DNA from: Allium sativum
Taxonomy: Eukaryota; Streptophyta; Magnoliopsida; Asparagales; Amaryllidaceae
Direction of reading: 5' to 3'
Assembly: GCA_030737875.1 (NCBI GenBank)
Contig: CM060918.1
Span: forward strand, 769,662,552 to 769,726,551
Length of the DNA: 64,000 nucleotides
A program made the translations under genes and the position numbers. Under the pieces are notes generated by a model. The model was not told the origin of the DNA, made no database searches, and saw only the letters and a list, made by a program, of their open reading frames with translations. Positions 23,542 to 35,925 of this stretch are shown piece after piece. Each line of letters begins with the position of its first letter. Position 1 is the first letter of the stretch.

Positions 23542-26500
23542 TGTAACACCCCGTAAAATACATAAATATTAATAAATAAATAAAAATAAACAATTTAATA
23601 ATAAGGCTAGAAAATAAGATTTTGCAGCTTTAAGAATTTGGGTACGAAATTCTTTTATTTGGATTCGTGGCGTAATTCTGAATCATTTTCATATATAATA
23701 TGCTGAAAATGGTCAATGTATGAAGAAGTTACAAGAAAATGAATTTGGATAGTAAAACACAGAAAATATACATATACAATTATATGAGTAATATATATAT
23801 GTCCAAAATATATTTAAATATAAGAGGGAGAATTTGAAATTCAAACTTAGGATAAGATTATGGGGACAAAGAATATTTCATGTAAAGAAAGAGATTAAGA
23901 TTATAAAGCAACGTATTAATTAAATAAACACCTCAGCGCAACAACGTTCATTGGGCGTTTCAGCAATCAGGAGGTGATCGGCCCCTTAGGATGGGTTGTC
24001 GACAACCGGTCGACCACCCAGGTCGACCGCTTGGCGGATGAACAACCCAATGATTCGGTTTGGGTTTTCTAAGGGGATATATATAAATAAAAGGCCTGTA
24101 TTAAATCTGAATAATCTAACGGCCTATGCTCAAATGAGAAAACATATATAGGACCTCATATCACGAAATGAAACCCTAACCACTCTTTTATCTCTACCTC
24201 CATGCCAACCTTCTGCCATTACTAAATTCCGGAAAAGGTTAGAACTTTTCTTCTATTCCTCTAACCTTTATTCTTATCTTCTCTAATCTAAATTCATATA
24301 TGTTTTAGTATGAATTCTGATGTTTAGTATATATATATATATAAGATTCTAAAATATATTTCTTACATATATATTAGGAGGATTGGAGCATGTTTGTGGC
24401 AAAGATTAAGCACAGATCTAGATCTGCTACAGAAATCCTACTTGTTCTTCCTTAGATCTATGAGTGGAATATTGTGTTCTTAGGCATATTCTATTATTTT
24501 AATACATTAACATGTTGATAGTTACGCCTAAGAGGATTTGGAAATCGATAACATCAATACATAAAAACCCAAATCCTCTATTTTATATTTGCATAGGAAT
24601 TGTCATGTTATTTGGGTTTGTGGAGTTTTGATCTTAATATTGGATTGGGAATGAAAGGGATGTGTTGTTGTTTCTACTTCCACCCTTATCTAAACATTTG
24701 ATTGCAACCAAAAAGGGTTTAAATTTGGTTATTCCATGATTTGATTAGGTTTGGATTCTATTTTAAATCCAAATGTATTCACACTTGGAATATATCAAAT
24801 GTAAATGTTTTTATGCGCATAACACCAAAAAGGGGTGAATTAGATAAAGTGGAAATTATAAACATGCACATATATATTATACGTGTATGTAATACTCTAT
24901 CTTTGATCCAGTATTGAAATCATTCCAACAAGCCTAGGATGCAAGTTGAAATTTGTATGTATGTATATTTTCCATTCACTGCTATTTATTATTGTTACTT
25001 TGCCATCATGCCTAAATTTTAGAGGTAAATATATGGTAAAACTAACTTGTATACCTTGATTTAGACAAATTGACAATTGATATCTCGTTAGAATGTTCTC
25101 TCGTTCATACGAACATTTACGTTATTTAGGCATTATAATTATTATACTTATATAGACGTAATTAACGTTAAATTGACGTAATAAGTGCGATTAGGATAGA
25201 ACTAAAATTTAAAATGTCCCTATATGTATAAATATATTTGATTTCTTGTGTGTGTGTATAGATTCATAGAATGGTTTTACATATATAAATAATGACATAC
25301 GGACACGAGGTTAGTTGCCATTTGTGGTATAAGTCTGCCCAAAACCGACCGACAAATCTAACAACCACATCTACACTGGACACGAGGTTATACCAACTTA
25401 TAGTAGAAGCCTGCCCGGAACCTCCCGGCATATCCAGCATCTACAGGTATATGGTTTAATGTGAGAGTCTAGTATGTATATATATAACTATATAAATATA
25501 TAAGTCTATGGTGTGTGATAATAGGCAGGTTTACCGCACCTTGAGAATGTCTTAAGTGGCTGACTCTCTTCTTGTCTAATTTGGGTCTTAAGTGGTTAGG
25601 ACTAGGATCCCTCCGAAGGTTTATTCCTCGGAGAGGAACCAAAGTCATGGGACCCACCCTTATTAGATTTGAAGTAAGTCTTTGGGTCCTCCTTCTCTAA
25701 AAGTGAGGCATAAGCGGTAGCAGAGTAGGGTAGTTCACGGGGATGTCCACTTTTTCTAGAAGCTTGTAAGGGCTCAACTAGGGACAAACTTGGTATATAA
25801 AAGATTTGTGTCCTTTGCATGCTCACCAACTGTCTAAGGGAAGTCTTAAGCGACATAGGTGTTCTGCCGTAATATCAATTAAGTAGTAACATTCGCAATA
25901 CTAATTCTCATATTACAATTGAGAGTATAAACTTTAAGAACATTGACGTATTAGGACGGAGTCTTAAGCGCTAGGATCCGCCTTAGGGTTATAAGAGATC
26001 ATAATAATCCACCTTTAATAGGTCCATAAGTGACCGAGAATGCCTAACTCGCTGGGTCTTTACTGTGAAAATACCAATGAGCGGTTGACTTGGATATCCA
26101 CCTTATTGGTTAGAAACTGGGTATTTGTGTGAATGTTGTGTGCTGCATAGACATACCTTGAGATATGTAACCTGCTAAAAATATCGGGTATGGACTTTAA
26201 GTAAACACCATATTTTAGTCACACAGAACTTTATGTTATGACCCCTCTACTTAACATATCCAACATGTAAGTAGATGGGGTAAAGTTTATGGACAAAGAC
26301 ATGATGGGAACTGAAGACAAAGACGAAGTCGTTATGCTATTATTAGTAGTTATTGTTGTACTTCTTATGCAAACATTTGAGAATGAAATTATATGATGTG
26401 CCCATGGTACAAATGTAATCTTGACTATTGTGTTGGAATTCTGTGATTTTTAAATAAGTGGTACATCATATTTTAGTATTATATTTTCTCTTTCTGCTGT

Positions 26501-26644
26501 GTGAGATCTCTATTCGAAGTATATGTTTGTATTTTCTGTGCAAATGTAATTCCTTACAGGAACCAACGACCCGCTTAGAATGACTCTAAGTTCGATGGAC
26601 CTTTTCTGGGTCGAAATTTAGGCCTATTTCGGTGGGTCGTTACA
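23542..26644 (+). repeat. E3 3' LTR (3.1 kb)
   Basis: Homologous to 17996-21150 with many substitutions. In the first A element a deletion near 25365 removes the right half. The second copy (about 25368-25478) is kept, with CTACAGG and TGGTTTAA arms. It ends GGGTCGTTACA next to CTTCC. Confidence 0.93.
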
Positions 26645-26821
26645 CTTCCTCAACCACTCTTTCCAGAGACTTCCCTCCACATCTTCCATGGGTTCCCGAC
26701 TAGACCCGAGGGCAGTTTCTCCATTGGTAGCATGCTTAACCCAGACCTAGGGTCGAGTTTTAACAAACGCTGGCCCCTGACTGGGGCACGAGTGTTGGGG
26801 GTACGACTATTAGAGTCACGA
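26645..26821 (-). pseudogene. remnant of minus-strand transposon coding sequence beyond E3
   Basis: Continues the pseudogene broken by E3. A minus-strand frame across here is open (for example LDPRSGLSMLPMEKLPSG), but no domain is recognisable. It abuts the end of Tat-like element B. Confidence 0.35.
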
Positions 26822-28447
26822 CATTGACGGTCGAAAGTGTTCGCCAACGCTCGATATTTTCACGATAGTGGAAATTAACGTCCAAAATGGAAAATGTGCA
26901 AGTTGCAATGTTAATATGCAGAGGAGAACGCAAGTAAACAGTCACACGGTATTTATAGTGGTTCATCTCGTTGAAGCCTACATCCACTCTAGAAGTTTAG
27001 TACTTTATTACTTCACTTTTATATATTACAATGTGGAATCAGTATATTTTCGAATGAACAAGAACTATGGTAATTCTAATTGTTATAGTGAGCTATCCTT
27101 AGTGTTATGCTTGGAGAGGAAGGTGGTAAACTATGCTTCGTGATACAAATGCATGGAAGTGGAAGGAGAAGCCTCAACCGGTCCATGATTCCAAGTCAAA
27201 TCAAGCGAGGATCGAGAAGATAGTATGTTCTCATGAGGCTACCATGTCCATGGTGGTAAGTAAGTCCAATAATGGGTTTTTATCCTTCTTCCTGAAATGT
27301 TAAGGCAGTCCAAATAGTCCAAGTGTCCAAGAAGATGGTTCTTTTTCTTCTTCCTAGAGTGATGGAAGGTGCTTGGAGGGTTGTAGGAAAGTTATCTTCT
27401 CCATAGGAAGCCATGAGAGCAAGGAGCCAACCCCCTTCACACAGCAGAACCCGGGGTATTTATAGTAGAGGGCAGCAGGTGAAGTAGGAGGGAGTAGGTA
27501 AGGACATGGGGACCACAACAACAATTCATATCCCGGTATTGGGGATCGGTACCTATCCCGATACTTGTTTTTAACCCTACTTCTTTGGTAACTGTGCTTT
27601 CCCACTTTTTGGCTTCATATTCAATGTATGTTACTTCGTAGTTAAACTGATCCACAAACTTCGCTAGATCCTAGAGCTGAGGAATATGAATGTGCAAGAT
27701 ACAAAGTAAAGAGTGGAAGGTACAGGATACTAAACTGAGTGAGAACCAATGATTCGAAAAGTGATGGTGGGCCGAATACGAAAAGGTGGGCAGAGTCCTG
27801 GGATACGAAATTCCCCTATATAATTTAGGATACGAAAATGGTGCTGAAGGAAAATACCAATCCCAGGTGTTGCATAGTGGGATACAGTTTTGGAGTTGGT
27901 GTTTCGAGGAGTTGTGAAGTCAGGATTCGAGTTGATGGTGAGGCTCAATGTTGATCCCATAATGTTGGTCCATCATTGAGAAGTTTGGTCGAGTCGTAAA
28001 GACTATTCTTGTACGATGCCATCTGGGCTTGGGTTTTGAACGTTCCAGCAATGCTTCTGGGATGTTGACCACGCGATGGGACAAGTCATGTCAAGCGATT
28101 AGTTGTGACCTTGGATTTCCAGCATTGTAGAGATTTATGATTACTCTGAATGGAATCTCGACTGATCGCCAAAATGAATGTCCAATTCCTGTAGGCTTCA
28201 GAAATTTAATGTTATTCGTCGACTCCCGCTTATGTCATAATGTAATGAGTCGTTGTTTACACAGTGTCACACATGCACTCACACGTTTGCATGTGACTTC
28301 GCTCGATACGATCAAAGCATGGAATAAGTACCATAACTTTTGTATGACATGCCATGGGCGAGCAACCATGCAAGTTAGATTTCGAAAAGTTGTTGGATTG
28401 GGGCCCGTTCGTTTGGCATGTACTCCTGGATTGTTTAAATTTGCGAG
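26822..28447 (-). repeat. B left LTR, first segment
   Basis: 26840-27660 matches 52530-53316 at roughly 85 percent by eye (shared TTTATAGTGGTTC and CCTAC.TCCACT, then CTATGCTTCGTGAT). GATACGAAA-type words recur at 27760-27910 and again beyond E2 and E5, indicating one LTR cut in three. No coding signal. Confidence 0.6.
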
Positions 28448-28676
28448 TGTAACACCCCGTGTGTTGAAAACTTGTTATAATATAAAACAGGGAAGAATTA
28501 AATTTTAAAATCTGAATCAGGGGAAACGGGCTTTGCCATTGCGTTCATCTCGGAAAAATACGCGAAATAGAGTCCGGGTTTTCGAAAATCGGAGTCCGTA
28601 TGACCTAGTTAAGGCCCGAAGAAGTTTTCAGAAATTCAAAACAGATTTAAAAACAGAAATTTCACATTTCAGAAGA

Positions 28677-28765
28677 GGCGGGAAAAATTCCCGCCAGGCA
28701 GAGGGAGTCGACCCTAGGGTCGACATGGGTGTCGACCCCCTCCCTAGGGTTCGACCCCCCTGTCG
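28677..28765 (+). promoter_or_regulatory. E2F-like palindrome and GTCGAC sites (E2 5' LTR)
   Basis: GGCGGGAAAAATTCCCGCC (28677-28695) is a perfect inverted repeat that includes TTTCCCGC on the minus strand, an exact fit to the plant E2F consensus TTTSSCGC. Next is the perfect palindrome GTCGACCCTAGGGTCGAC (28707-28724) and another GTCGAC at 28731. The copy in the 3' LTR is at 37025-37043. Confidence 0.5.
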
Positions 28766-28884
28766 GTCTGTGTGACCTGGGTGCAACCTGATGGTTTTTG
28801 GGCTGTGCTTGGTGGCTAGGACGAGATCTGACGGCTCTAATCTGATTTAGGGTTAATCTAATGGCCTAAAACACCTAACTACTC

Positions 28885-28892
28885 TATAAATA
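28885..28892 (+). promoter_or_regulatory. TATA box, E2 5' LTR
   Basis: TATAAATA about 440 bp into the LTR; the same sequence is at 37234-37241 in the 3' LTR. Confidence 0.65.
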
Positions 28893-29180
28893 CACCCTAA
28901 GACTACCCTAATTCATACTAAAAATAGATACAATGTCGTCATGCCGTCAAAATGCAACTTGAAGGAGCCTCCATCAAATTAAAGAGGAAGATAGCTTCTC
29001 AAATCAACTACTAATCAACCCTAGCAACTTAATCTACTTCATAGGAGTGCTAATCAACAAATTGTGAGTTTCTATAGCCTTAATGACCAAATGTTGAAAT
29101 GATTATGATAGGATATAATGAGGTTATGGCTATGAATGTGGATCAATGCAAGATTATGTTATCATATGCTATGTGTTTGT

Positions 29181-29508
29181 GATGTTATGCAAGTTATGCA
29201 AGTTATGTGCTATGTGTTCATGATGTTATGCAAGTTATGCAAGTCATATGCTATGTGATCATGATGTTATGCAAGTTATGCAAGTTATATGCTACATGTT
29301 CATGATGTTATGCAAGTTATGCAAGTCATATGCTACATGTTCATGATGTTATGCAAGTTATGCAAGTTATATGCTACATGTTCATGATGTTATGCAAGTT
29401 ATGCAAGTCATATGCTACATGTTCATGATGTTATGCAAGTTATGCAAGTTATATGCTACATGATCATGATGTTATGCAAGTTGTGCAAGTGTTAGGCTAT
29501 GTGTTCAT
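29181..29508 (+). repeat. eight-unit 41-bp tandem array (E2 5' LTR)
   Basis: Eight head-to-tail units of exactly 41 bp (328 bp), each with two ATGCAAGT words and CATGATGTT at the junction. Units 2-7 alternate AAGTC and AAGTT at one site, a dimer-like order. The matching array in the 3' LTR (37530-37839) also has eight units, but two have lost 9 bp each. Confidence 0.9.
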
Positions 29509-30160
29509 GATGCTAGTTATGCAAATTGCTATGATAAACATTGATCCATTATGACACCATGTTATGCAAGTTTGGTGTTTGATTATATGCAAGTTCATAT
29601 ATGATATGTTATGCAAGTTTGGTGTATGATTATATGCAAGTTCATATAAGACATGTTATGCAAGTTTGGTGTTTGATTATATGCAAGTAACATGTGCAAG
29701 TTTACACCTTAGTATGATATGCATACATATGCAAGTTAACCCCTTAGTATGTCATACATACATATGCAAGTTTACCCCTTTGTATGACATAAGTCACTTA
29801 TGCAAGTTAACCTCTTTATGACATATGTGATTCATGCAAGTTTGGGTTGGTTATTTATGCTAGTTGGGTTTGATGCTATATGCATGTTGACACCTTTAAA
29901 ACCCATGTTGATGCTAATGTTATGCAAGTTGAACCCATTGTATTTGTGATGAATCTTCCCTTTTATGTCATGTTAGCGAATTACGTGGGGCACGATGGGG
30001 TTAATATACATGTTAATGAAATGGTGTGAAGTTGGTATGATTATGCATACCATAAAGTGGATGGACATAATTGAGTCAATTATGTACATTGTTAAATTGG
30101 AATTAATTAGGGAAAATTAATTCGAAATATGGGGGTGATTAATTAGGTGTAATTAATCGA

Positions 30161-30386
30161 CTAAGACACGAGGTTGGACCCTTTTGTAGCATAAGACTGC
30201 CCAGAACCGACCGGCAAATCCAGCGGCTACAAATGATTGGCACAATGTGAGAGGTCTTAGGCACAAACTGAATACGTGACAAGTGTAAAGACACGAGGTT
30301 AGACTCGGTTATGGCGTAAGGCTACCCGGACCCAACCGGCAAATCCAGCTGCCATAAAAGATAGTCTAATGTGAGAGGTCTTTACA
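30161..30386 (+). other. paired structured elements A (E2 5' LTR)
   Basis: Copy 1 (30161-30260): outer CTAAGAC/GTCTTAG, inner TTTGTAGC/GCTACAAA perfect 8 bp (30183-30190 with 30226-30233), middle stem partly decayed. Copy 2 (30284-30386): outer TGTAAAGAC/GTCTTTACA 9 bp, middle TTAGACT/AGTCTAA 7 bp (30299-30305 with 30363-30369), inner TTATGGC/GCCATAA 7 bp (30309-30315 with 30351-30357), all perfect. Confidence 0.85.
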
Positions 30387-31248
30387 ACGGTTACATTCTT
30401 AATCAATTAAGAAACACTTAACCATATAAGCATGTAGTGGGCCATGAGGGGTTAAGTGGGTGCCTTGGGTGGCATGCGGAAATCAAGTAAGTGCCTTGGG
30501 TGGCATGTGGCAATCTAGTGGGTTGCCTTGGGTGGCAATAGAAAATACGATTAGAATACTTAACCAAGTGGAAACATGTAATTAAACATGATTAAAGGGT
30601 TAAGTGGGATGCACTAGATAAAGTGACAAGCTTAGGTGGGTAGCTTGTGGGGGCCCGTTTCAACCAGTAACCCATATGTATCTTATTGGGCTCGACCCAT
30701 GTCGAGGACGGGACACGCGTACTGGGCTTGACTATAAGAGGCCAAAACGGGTTAGCAGTGGCAACGCAAGTCCAACGGGTTCCATATGCGTGTGTGGACC
30801 CGGGCTGGTAGGTAAGACGTTGTTGCATCGTGTAGGTATAAGCCGTGCACCATTGGTTGTATCGGGTTGCCACTTTGGGGAGTGATACACCCCCACTGTG
30901 GGGCCAGCACGGGTATCTACGGTAGGGAGCCGATCGCTTGGGGAGTAGTGGGTACACCTAGTGGAGATAGGGGCAGACGGCACCTATGTAGTCAGCTAGG
31001 GGTACATGAAACTACTGGGTAAATTTTTCTAAGTCCTTGGGTGGGATCAACCTTTAAGTAGGAATGACTGGTGTGGTGCAGTTAGTAATTACCCTTGGAT
31101 GGGTAGATGCGTCTTTACCGTTATCTTAGTTCATCCTATGTCTAGTTGGCTACTTAGTGTAGTCATTTATCCCCAGTCATCCCGTACCGAGTTTATATCA
31201 TACCCTAATTACTTTAATGATTGTGTTGTTAAAGTTATATGGCTCACT

Positions 31249-31293
31249 CAGACTTATGTCTGACCCCGTTGTTTTTATCTTTTTCCCCCTCAG
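31249..31293 (+). other. hairpin B with acceptor-like site (E2 5' LTR)
   Basis: CAGAC-TTAT-GTCTG (31249-31262), then ACCCC, a T/C-rich tract, and CAG at 31291-31293 followed by GTCCTCAGG. Same in the 3' LTR at 39580-39593. Confidence 0.65.
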
Positions 31294-31645
31294 GTCCTCA
31301 GGTTGGGCCTAGCACTAGTGGGCTTTGATCAGATCTCTTTATCTATCTTTTGGAGCTTGGACCTTGATGTAAAGCCCAGCTTATCTTTTCTATTATGGTT
31401 ATTTGTTTATGTAGTGGGATTATGTACTTATGTTTTTATCAGGATCGATATTTAGTACTTGACTCTTTATGGTGTTGTAACTAAACATGTTTACCTTCTG
31501 CTGCAATGAAATGATGTTTTAGATTTTCAAGTATTATTTATATCTGTCTTGTTGTAATTTTTCTGTTCTATATTCACTTAAATACTCCACCGAAGTTAAG
31601 GCATTCCCTTAGTGAGTGACCTTAGCGGGTGTGGGGTGTTACACG

Positions 31646-31657
31646 TGGTATCAGAGC
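31646..31657 (+). promoter_or_regulatory. primer binding site, E2
   Basis: Exact TGGTATCAGAGC two bases after the 5' LTR end. Confidence 0.93.
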
Positions 31658-31838
31658 GAAGGTTACCAGAACAGATAAATTTTTTAGAAAACTATTTTTC
31701 TAAAAACATTTTTGGAAGAAGTATTTTCAAAAACATGTCTTTTAAGAGAAAAGTTTTTGAAAGAAAAGCATAATCCCCAATAGCCATATCTTTATCCTTT
31801 GAATTCTCCGTTTTTAATCTTTCCTTTTTCGTTTCAGC

Positions 31839-32570
31839 ATGGCTGAAGATCTTAACTTTCCGGAGGGTGTGACGATACCAGTATGGTATAGGAGATTGAT
31901 GGAGGCTAGGGCCGCCACTGCGGGTCCAGCAAATGTTCCTCCACCAACAGTAGCACCCGATCTTCCTCCTCCTCCTCCTCGCACGGATACTTTTGCTAAG
32001 ACTTGCAAGGAATTTAAGGCTATGGGAGGGAAACCTTTTCAAGGATCTAAAACTTTTGTGGAAGCTAGAGATTGGCTTAAGGAGGTGGAAGAGTTGATAG
32101 ATATCTTTGAGATGGAAGAAGGAAAGAAAGTCAAGTTAGCGGCTTGGTTAATGAAGGGAGAGGCCTCATTCTGGTGGGAGGTCACTAATGGAGAGCGCCC
32201 TGTTGACTCTTGGGCGGATTTCAGGCAGAGACTTGTGGCAAAGTTTCTCTCAAAGGCGGAGGAAAACTTGTATATGGAAAGGTTCTTGACTCTAAAGCAA
32301 GGGAACCTATCAGTGAAGGAATATGTCAACAAGTTTAATCAATTGGCAAGGTTTGGCATAGACATGGTGAATACACCGGAGAAGAAGGCTTTGAGGTTCG
32401 TTAAGGGCTTGAATGAACCGATGCATGGATTGGCTATGACTCACATCCCTATGGGGGCCACCTTTGAGAAGCTAGTTGACATGGCACTCATGCATGAGGA
32501 AGAGAAGGGTCCCAATGCTAATAAGGCACCCGAGAAGATAGGAGATCAGAAGAGACCTCAACAGCAATAG
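31839..32570 (+). pseudogene. E2 gag N-terminal part
   Basis: ATG 31839 opens 243 codons. A Pro-rich N-terminus is followed by the gag domain (CKEFKAMGGKPFQGSKTF, EARDWLKEVEELIDIF, EASFWWEVT, LKQGNLSVKEYVNKFNQLARF). It is colinear with E1 gag. TAG at 32568-32570 falls in a Gln run, a likely CAG-to-TAG change. The zinc knuckles lie downstream in another frame, so gag is doubly broken. Confidence 0.93.
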
Positions 32571-32894
32571 CAAAACAAGGGGGGAAAGGCAACGGTGGCA
32601 AGGGAAAGAAGAAGTGCTTCAATTGCGGGACACCAGGCCACCTAAGCAAAGATTGTAGAAAGAAAAAGAAGACTGGCTGCTTCCACTGTGGCGAAGCAGG
32701 GCATCTAGTGAAGGACTGCCCTAAGAAAGGGCAAAGGACGGGATCTACCTCAGGAGGACAGGTGCAAGCTCTTATGGCACCAGGTCAGGCAAGGGGGGCA
32801 AGTTCAGGCTCTCGCGGTTCCACCGACTCAGGAAAGAGGTAGCACTATTTCCGTTGAAAGTCTGGTTTTTCTGTTTGATCATCCTGTCCGTACA
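32571..32894 (+). pseudogene. E2 gag zinc knuckles, frameshifted
   Basis: In the +2 frame from 32609 two CCHC knuckles are intact: [14 protein letters not shown] (from 32615) and [14 protein letters not shown]. The upstream gag and the downstream protease are both in frame 3, so one indel lies before 32609 and a compensating one near 32780-32810. Confidence 0.88.
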
Positions 32895-34946
32895 TTGTTT
32901 GACTTTGGCGCATCGCATTCGTTTATCTCATCATCATTAGTTGAGTCACTGCACTTAGACACCAGTCTAGTAGATGATCCCTTGGTTGTTTCAAACCCAA
33001 TTGGGGGCTCCACTTATTTGTCCATGATATGTTTAGGTTTGAAGATTTCTATACTTAGCGTTGAGTTTAGATGTGATGCTTTTGTTTTGGGCTTCACGGG
33101 CTATGGGTTGATTTTGGGCATGGACTGGTTATCTAGTAATGGTGCCGTTCTTGATTGCGAAAGGAGAGTTGTTAGGCTCCTGACCCGCTTGGGGAACACT
33201 CTCGAGATCTCTTGTAATCCCATAGATTCTGTTATGCTAAGTTATCTTGAATCGCTTGACGCTTCAGTCGAGAGTTTGCGATCTGTTAGAGTGGTCCGGG
33301 AATACTCGAATGTGTTTGAGGAGGTGAAGGGCTTACCTCCGAGGCGGGAGATAGACTTCCGAATATATCTGGTGGACAATGCTAAGCCAGTATCTTTACC
33401 AGTGCGCCACATGGCTCCTCGTGAGAGGAGGGAACTCCTTAAGCAAGTAGGGGAGTTGCTTGAGAAGGGGTTCATAAGACGAAGTATATCGGAGTGGGGT
33501 GCTCCAGTAGTTTTTGCCACGAAGGCGGATGGGTCCCTCAGACTTTGTGTAGACTATAGAGAACTCAACAAGCTCACAAAGAAGAATAGACACCCATTGC
33601 CGAGGATTGATGATCTCTTTGATCAGTTGGTTGGCGCCTCAGTGTTTTCGCAGTTGGACTTGGCCACGGGGTTTCATCAGTTGAGAGTGGCTGAGGATAG
33701 CATAGACAAGACTGCCTTTAGGACTCCGGATGGTTTCTATGAGTGGCTGGTGATGCCATTTGGTTTGACGAACGCCCCTGCATACTTTGTTGATTTGATG
33801 AGTAGGGTGTTCAGGGAGTACCTTGATAAGTTCGTGGTGGTCTTTGTGGGTGACATCTTAGTCTTTTCTAAGAGTGAAGAAGAGCATGCCCTACATCTTA
33901 GGGAAGTGTTGGAGACTCTTCGAGCGCATAGCCTTAAGGCTAAATTCTCTAAATGTCACTTCTGGAGGAAGGAAGTGCGGTTCTTCGGGCATGTGGTCTC
34001 CAAGGAAGGGATAGCTGTGGATCCCTCGAAGGTAGTGTCCATTCAAGATTGGAAGGTTCCGAAGAATGCTACCGAGGTGAGGAGTTTCTTGGGGTTGGCT
34101 GGCTACTATAGGAAGTTTATCAAGGACTTCGCGAAGATATCAGCCCGATTAACTCGCTTGACAAAGAAGAATCTGGTCTTCGCATGGGACGTAGATTGTG
34201 ATGATGCGTTCCGACGGTTAAAGAGAGCTTTAACCACAGCCCCAGTCTTAGTGTTGCCAGATGGGAGTAAGCCGTTTGTTGTCTATACCGATGCTTGTGG
34301 GATAGGACTGGGCGCAGTCTTAATGCAAGAGGGAAGGGTAATAGCCTACGGTGGAAGGCAGTTGAGAAAGCATGAGAAAAATTACCCTACCCATGATCTA
34401 GAGTTGGCCGCTATTGTTTTTGCGCTTAAGATTTGGCGCCATTATCTTCTTGGAGAGAGGTTCGAATTATTCACTGACCACAAATCATTGAAGTACTTGT
34501 TTTCTCAGAAGGATTTGAACTTGAGACAGCAAAGGTGGATGGAGTTCTTAGCATCCTATGATTTCGAGATAGCGTATACCCCTGGCAAGTGTAACGTGGT
34601 GGCGGACGCCTTGAGCAGAAAAAGGTTGTCCTTGAGTCCATTGTTCGTGGAACGACGAAGCTTGGAATTTATCTCGATGTTTGATTTCAGACCTTCCGTT
34701 GACTTTATACCCGGTTTGCTAGCATCCTTGGAGGTCAGACCTACTCTTTTGGGACGGATTGGCGAGGCACAGCGGGACGACCCACAGTTGGTTGAGTTAG
34801 TAGAGAGGCTCATAAGGGGGGAGTCGTCCAGCCATTTGAGTAGGTACACCGTAGACGATAGGGGGTGCTTGCGTAGAGACGGTAGACTTTGTGTACCGCA
34901 AGACGAGGGTTTGAGGAAGGCTATTCTTGATACCGTTCTAGGATGA
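32850..34946 (+). pseudogene. E2 protease, reverse transcriptase and RNase H
   Basis: Protease has DFGASHSF in place of DSGASHSF (Phe codon 32904-32906). RT is nearly complete ([33 protein letters not shown]), but its catalytic motif is FVGD: the first Asp is Gly (codon 33849-33851). RNase H keeps [26 protein letters not shown] and [25 protein letters not shown] leads into integrase. An indel near 34930 ends this frame at 34946. The lost catalytic residues mean it could not reverse-transcribe even with the frame intact. Confidence 0.95.
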
Positions 34947-35925
34947 CCATTCATCCCGGTGGGGACAAGATGTACCAAGACATGAAGCGAGTTTTCTTTT
35001 GGGCCGGTATGAAGAAAGATGTGGCCGAGTATGTCGCTAGATGCTTGGTGTGCCAGCAAGTGAAAGCGGAGCAAAAGAAACCTGGTGGGTTGCTTCACCC
35101 ATTGGAAGTTCCGCAATGGAAGTGGGATAGCGTCTCGATGGATTTTATTGATGGGTTACCTAGATCGAGGAAGGGTAATACGGGAATTTGGTCATGGTAG
35201 ACAGACTGACTAAGAGCGCCCATTTCATACCCGTGAAGAGCAAGAGGACTGCTCCATGGCTAGCTTCAGTTTACCTTCGAGAGATAGTTCGGTTGCATGG
35301 TGTACCCTCTAGCATAGTGAGTGATCGAGATCCCATCTTCACTAGCGAGTTTTGGAAGAGTTTGCAAGAAGCAGTGGGGACTCAGTTGTGTTTGAGCACC
35401 GCATATCATCCTCAGATGGACGGCCAGACTGAGAGGGTGGATCGTGTTCTGGAAGACCTTTTGAGGCTATGTATCTTAGATTTTGGAGGTACATGGGAAG
35501 AGCATCTTCCATTGGTGGAGTTTGCGTATAATAACAGCTTTCAGTCCAGTATTGGCATGGCTCCTTTCGAAGCTCTTTATGGAAGGCCTTGTCGATCACC
35601 TACATGTTGGTGGGAATCTACGGATAAGATCTTGCTTGGGCCTGATATGGTTAGAGAGACTTCGGAAAATATTGATTTGATTCGGAGAAGGATGAAAGCA
35701 GCGCAAGATAGGCAGAAATCTTACGCGGATAAGAGGAGGACGGATCTTGAGTTTGATGTTGGGGACATGGTCTTTGTCAAAGTATCTCCATTACGGAATG
35801 TTGTTCGCTTTGGGTCCGTTGGGAAGTTAGCACCAAGATTTGTAGGACCTTTTCCTATTAAGGAAAGGATTGGACGGATGGCATATAAAGTGGATTTACC
35901 CGAGAGACTTAGTGGGGGTACATGA
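34943..35925 (+). pseudogene. E2 integrase, two frames
   Basis: 34943-35200 carries [29 protein letters not shown] and MDFIDGLPRS. A one-base loss in a G-run near 35190 shifts to the frame of 35188-35925, which has [36 protein letters not shown] and [13 protein letters not shown]. All DDE residues are present. A G-run near 35912 causes the next shift. Confidence 0.93.

Larger units (their letters stand above)
17996..26644 (+). mobile_element. E3: internally deleted chromovirus
   Basis: Perfect target duplications CTTCC lie at 17991-17995 and 26645-26649. Both LTRs begin TGTAACACCCCG and end TTACA, with a primer site and polypurine tract in place. Only 2.4 kb remains between the LTRs: a decayed gag joined directly to the integrase core and chromodomain. 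The LTR copies differ more than those of E1, E2 or E4, including a deletion that removes half of one structured element, so this is the oldest of the four two-LTR chromoviruses. Confidence 0.95.
28448..31643 (+). repeat. E2 5' LTR (3.2 kb)
   Basis: Begins TGTAACACCCCG and ends GGTGTTACA. It contains the palindrome at 28677-28695, GTCGAC sites from 28707, TATA at 28885-28892 and a 41-bp tandem array (29181-29508). Then come many dispersed TTATGCAAGTT words, two A elements and hairpin B with an acceptor-like CAG. Confidence 0.96.

Noticed and set aside
29181..29508. Regular repeat array considered as CRISPR
   Set aside because: The units are directly adjacent with no unique spacers and sit inside a plant LTR.
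30284..30386. Element A considered as a tRNA-like structure
   Set aside because: It is one nested three-tier stem, not a cloverleaf, and has no T-arm or acceptor pattern.
30592..30983. Overlapping open frames on both strands in the E2 LTR, repeated at 38924-39314
   Set aside because: They repeat because the LTR repeats; frames differ by indels between copies and lack protein features. The region is better explained by RNA structure.
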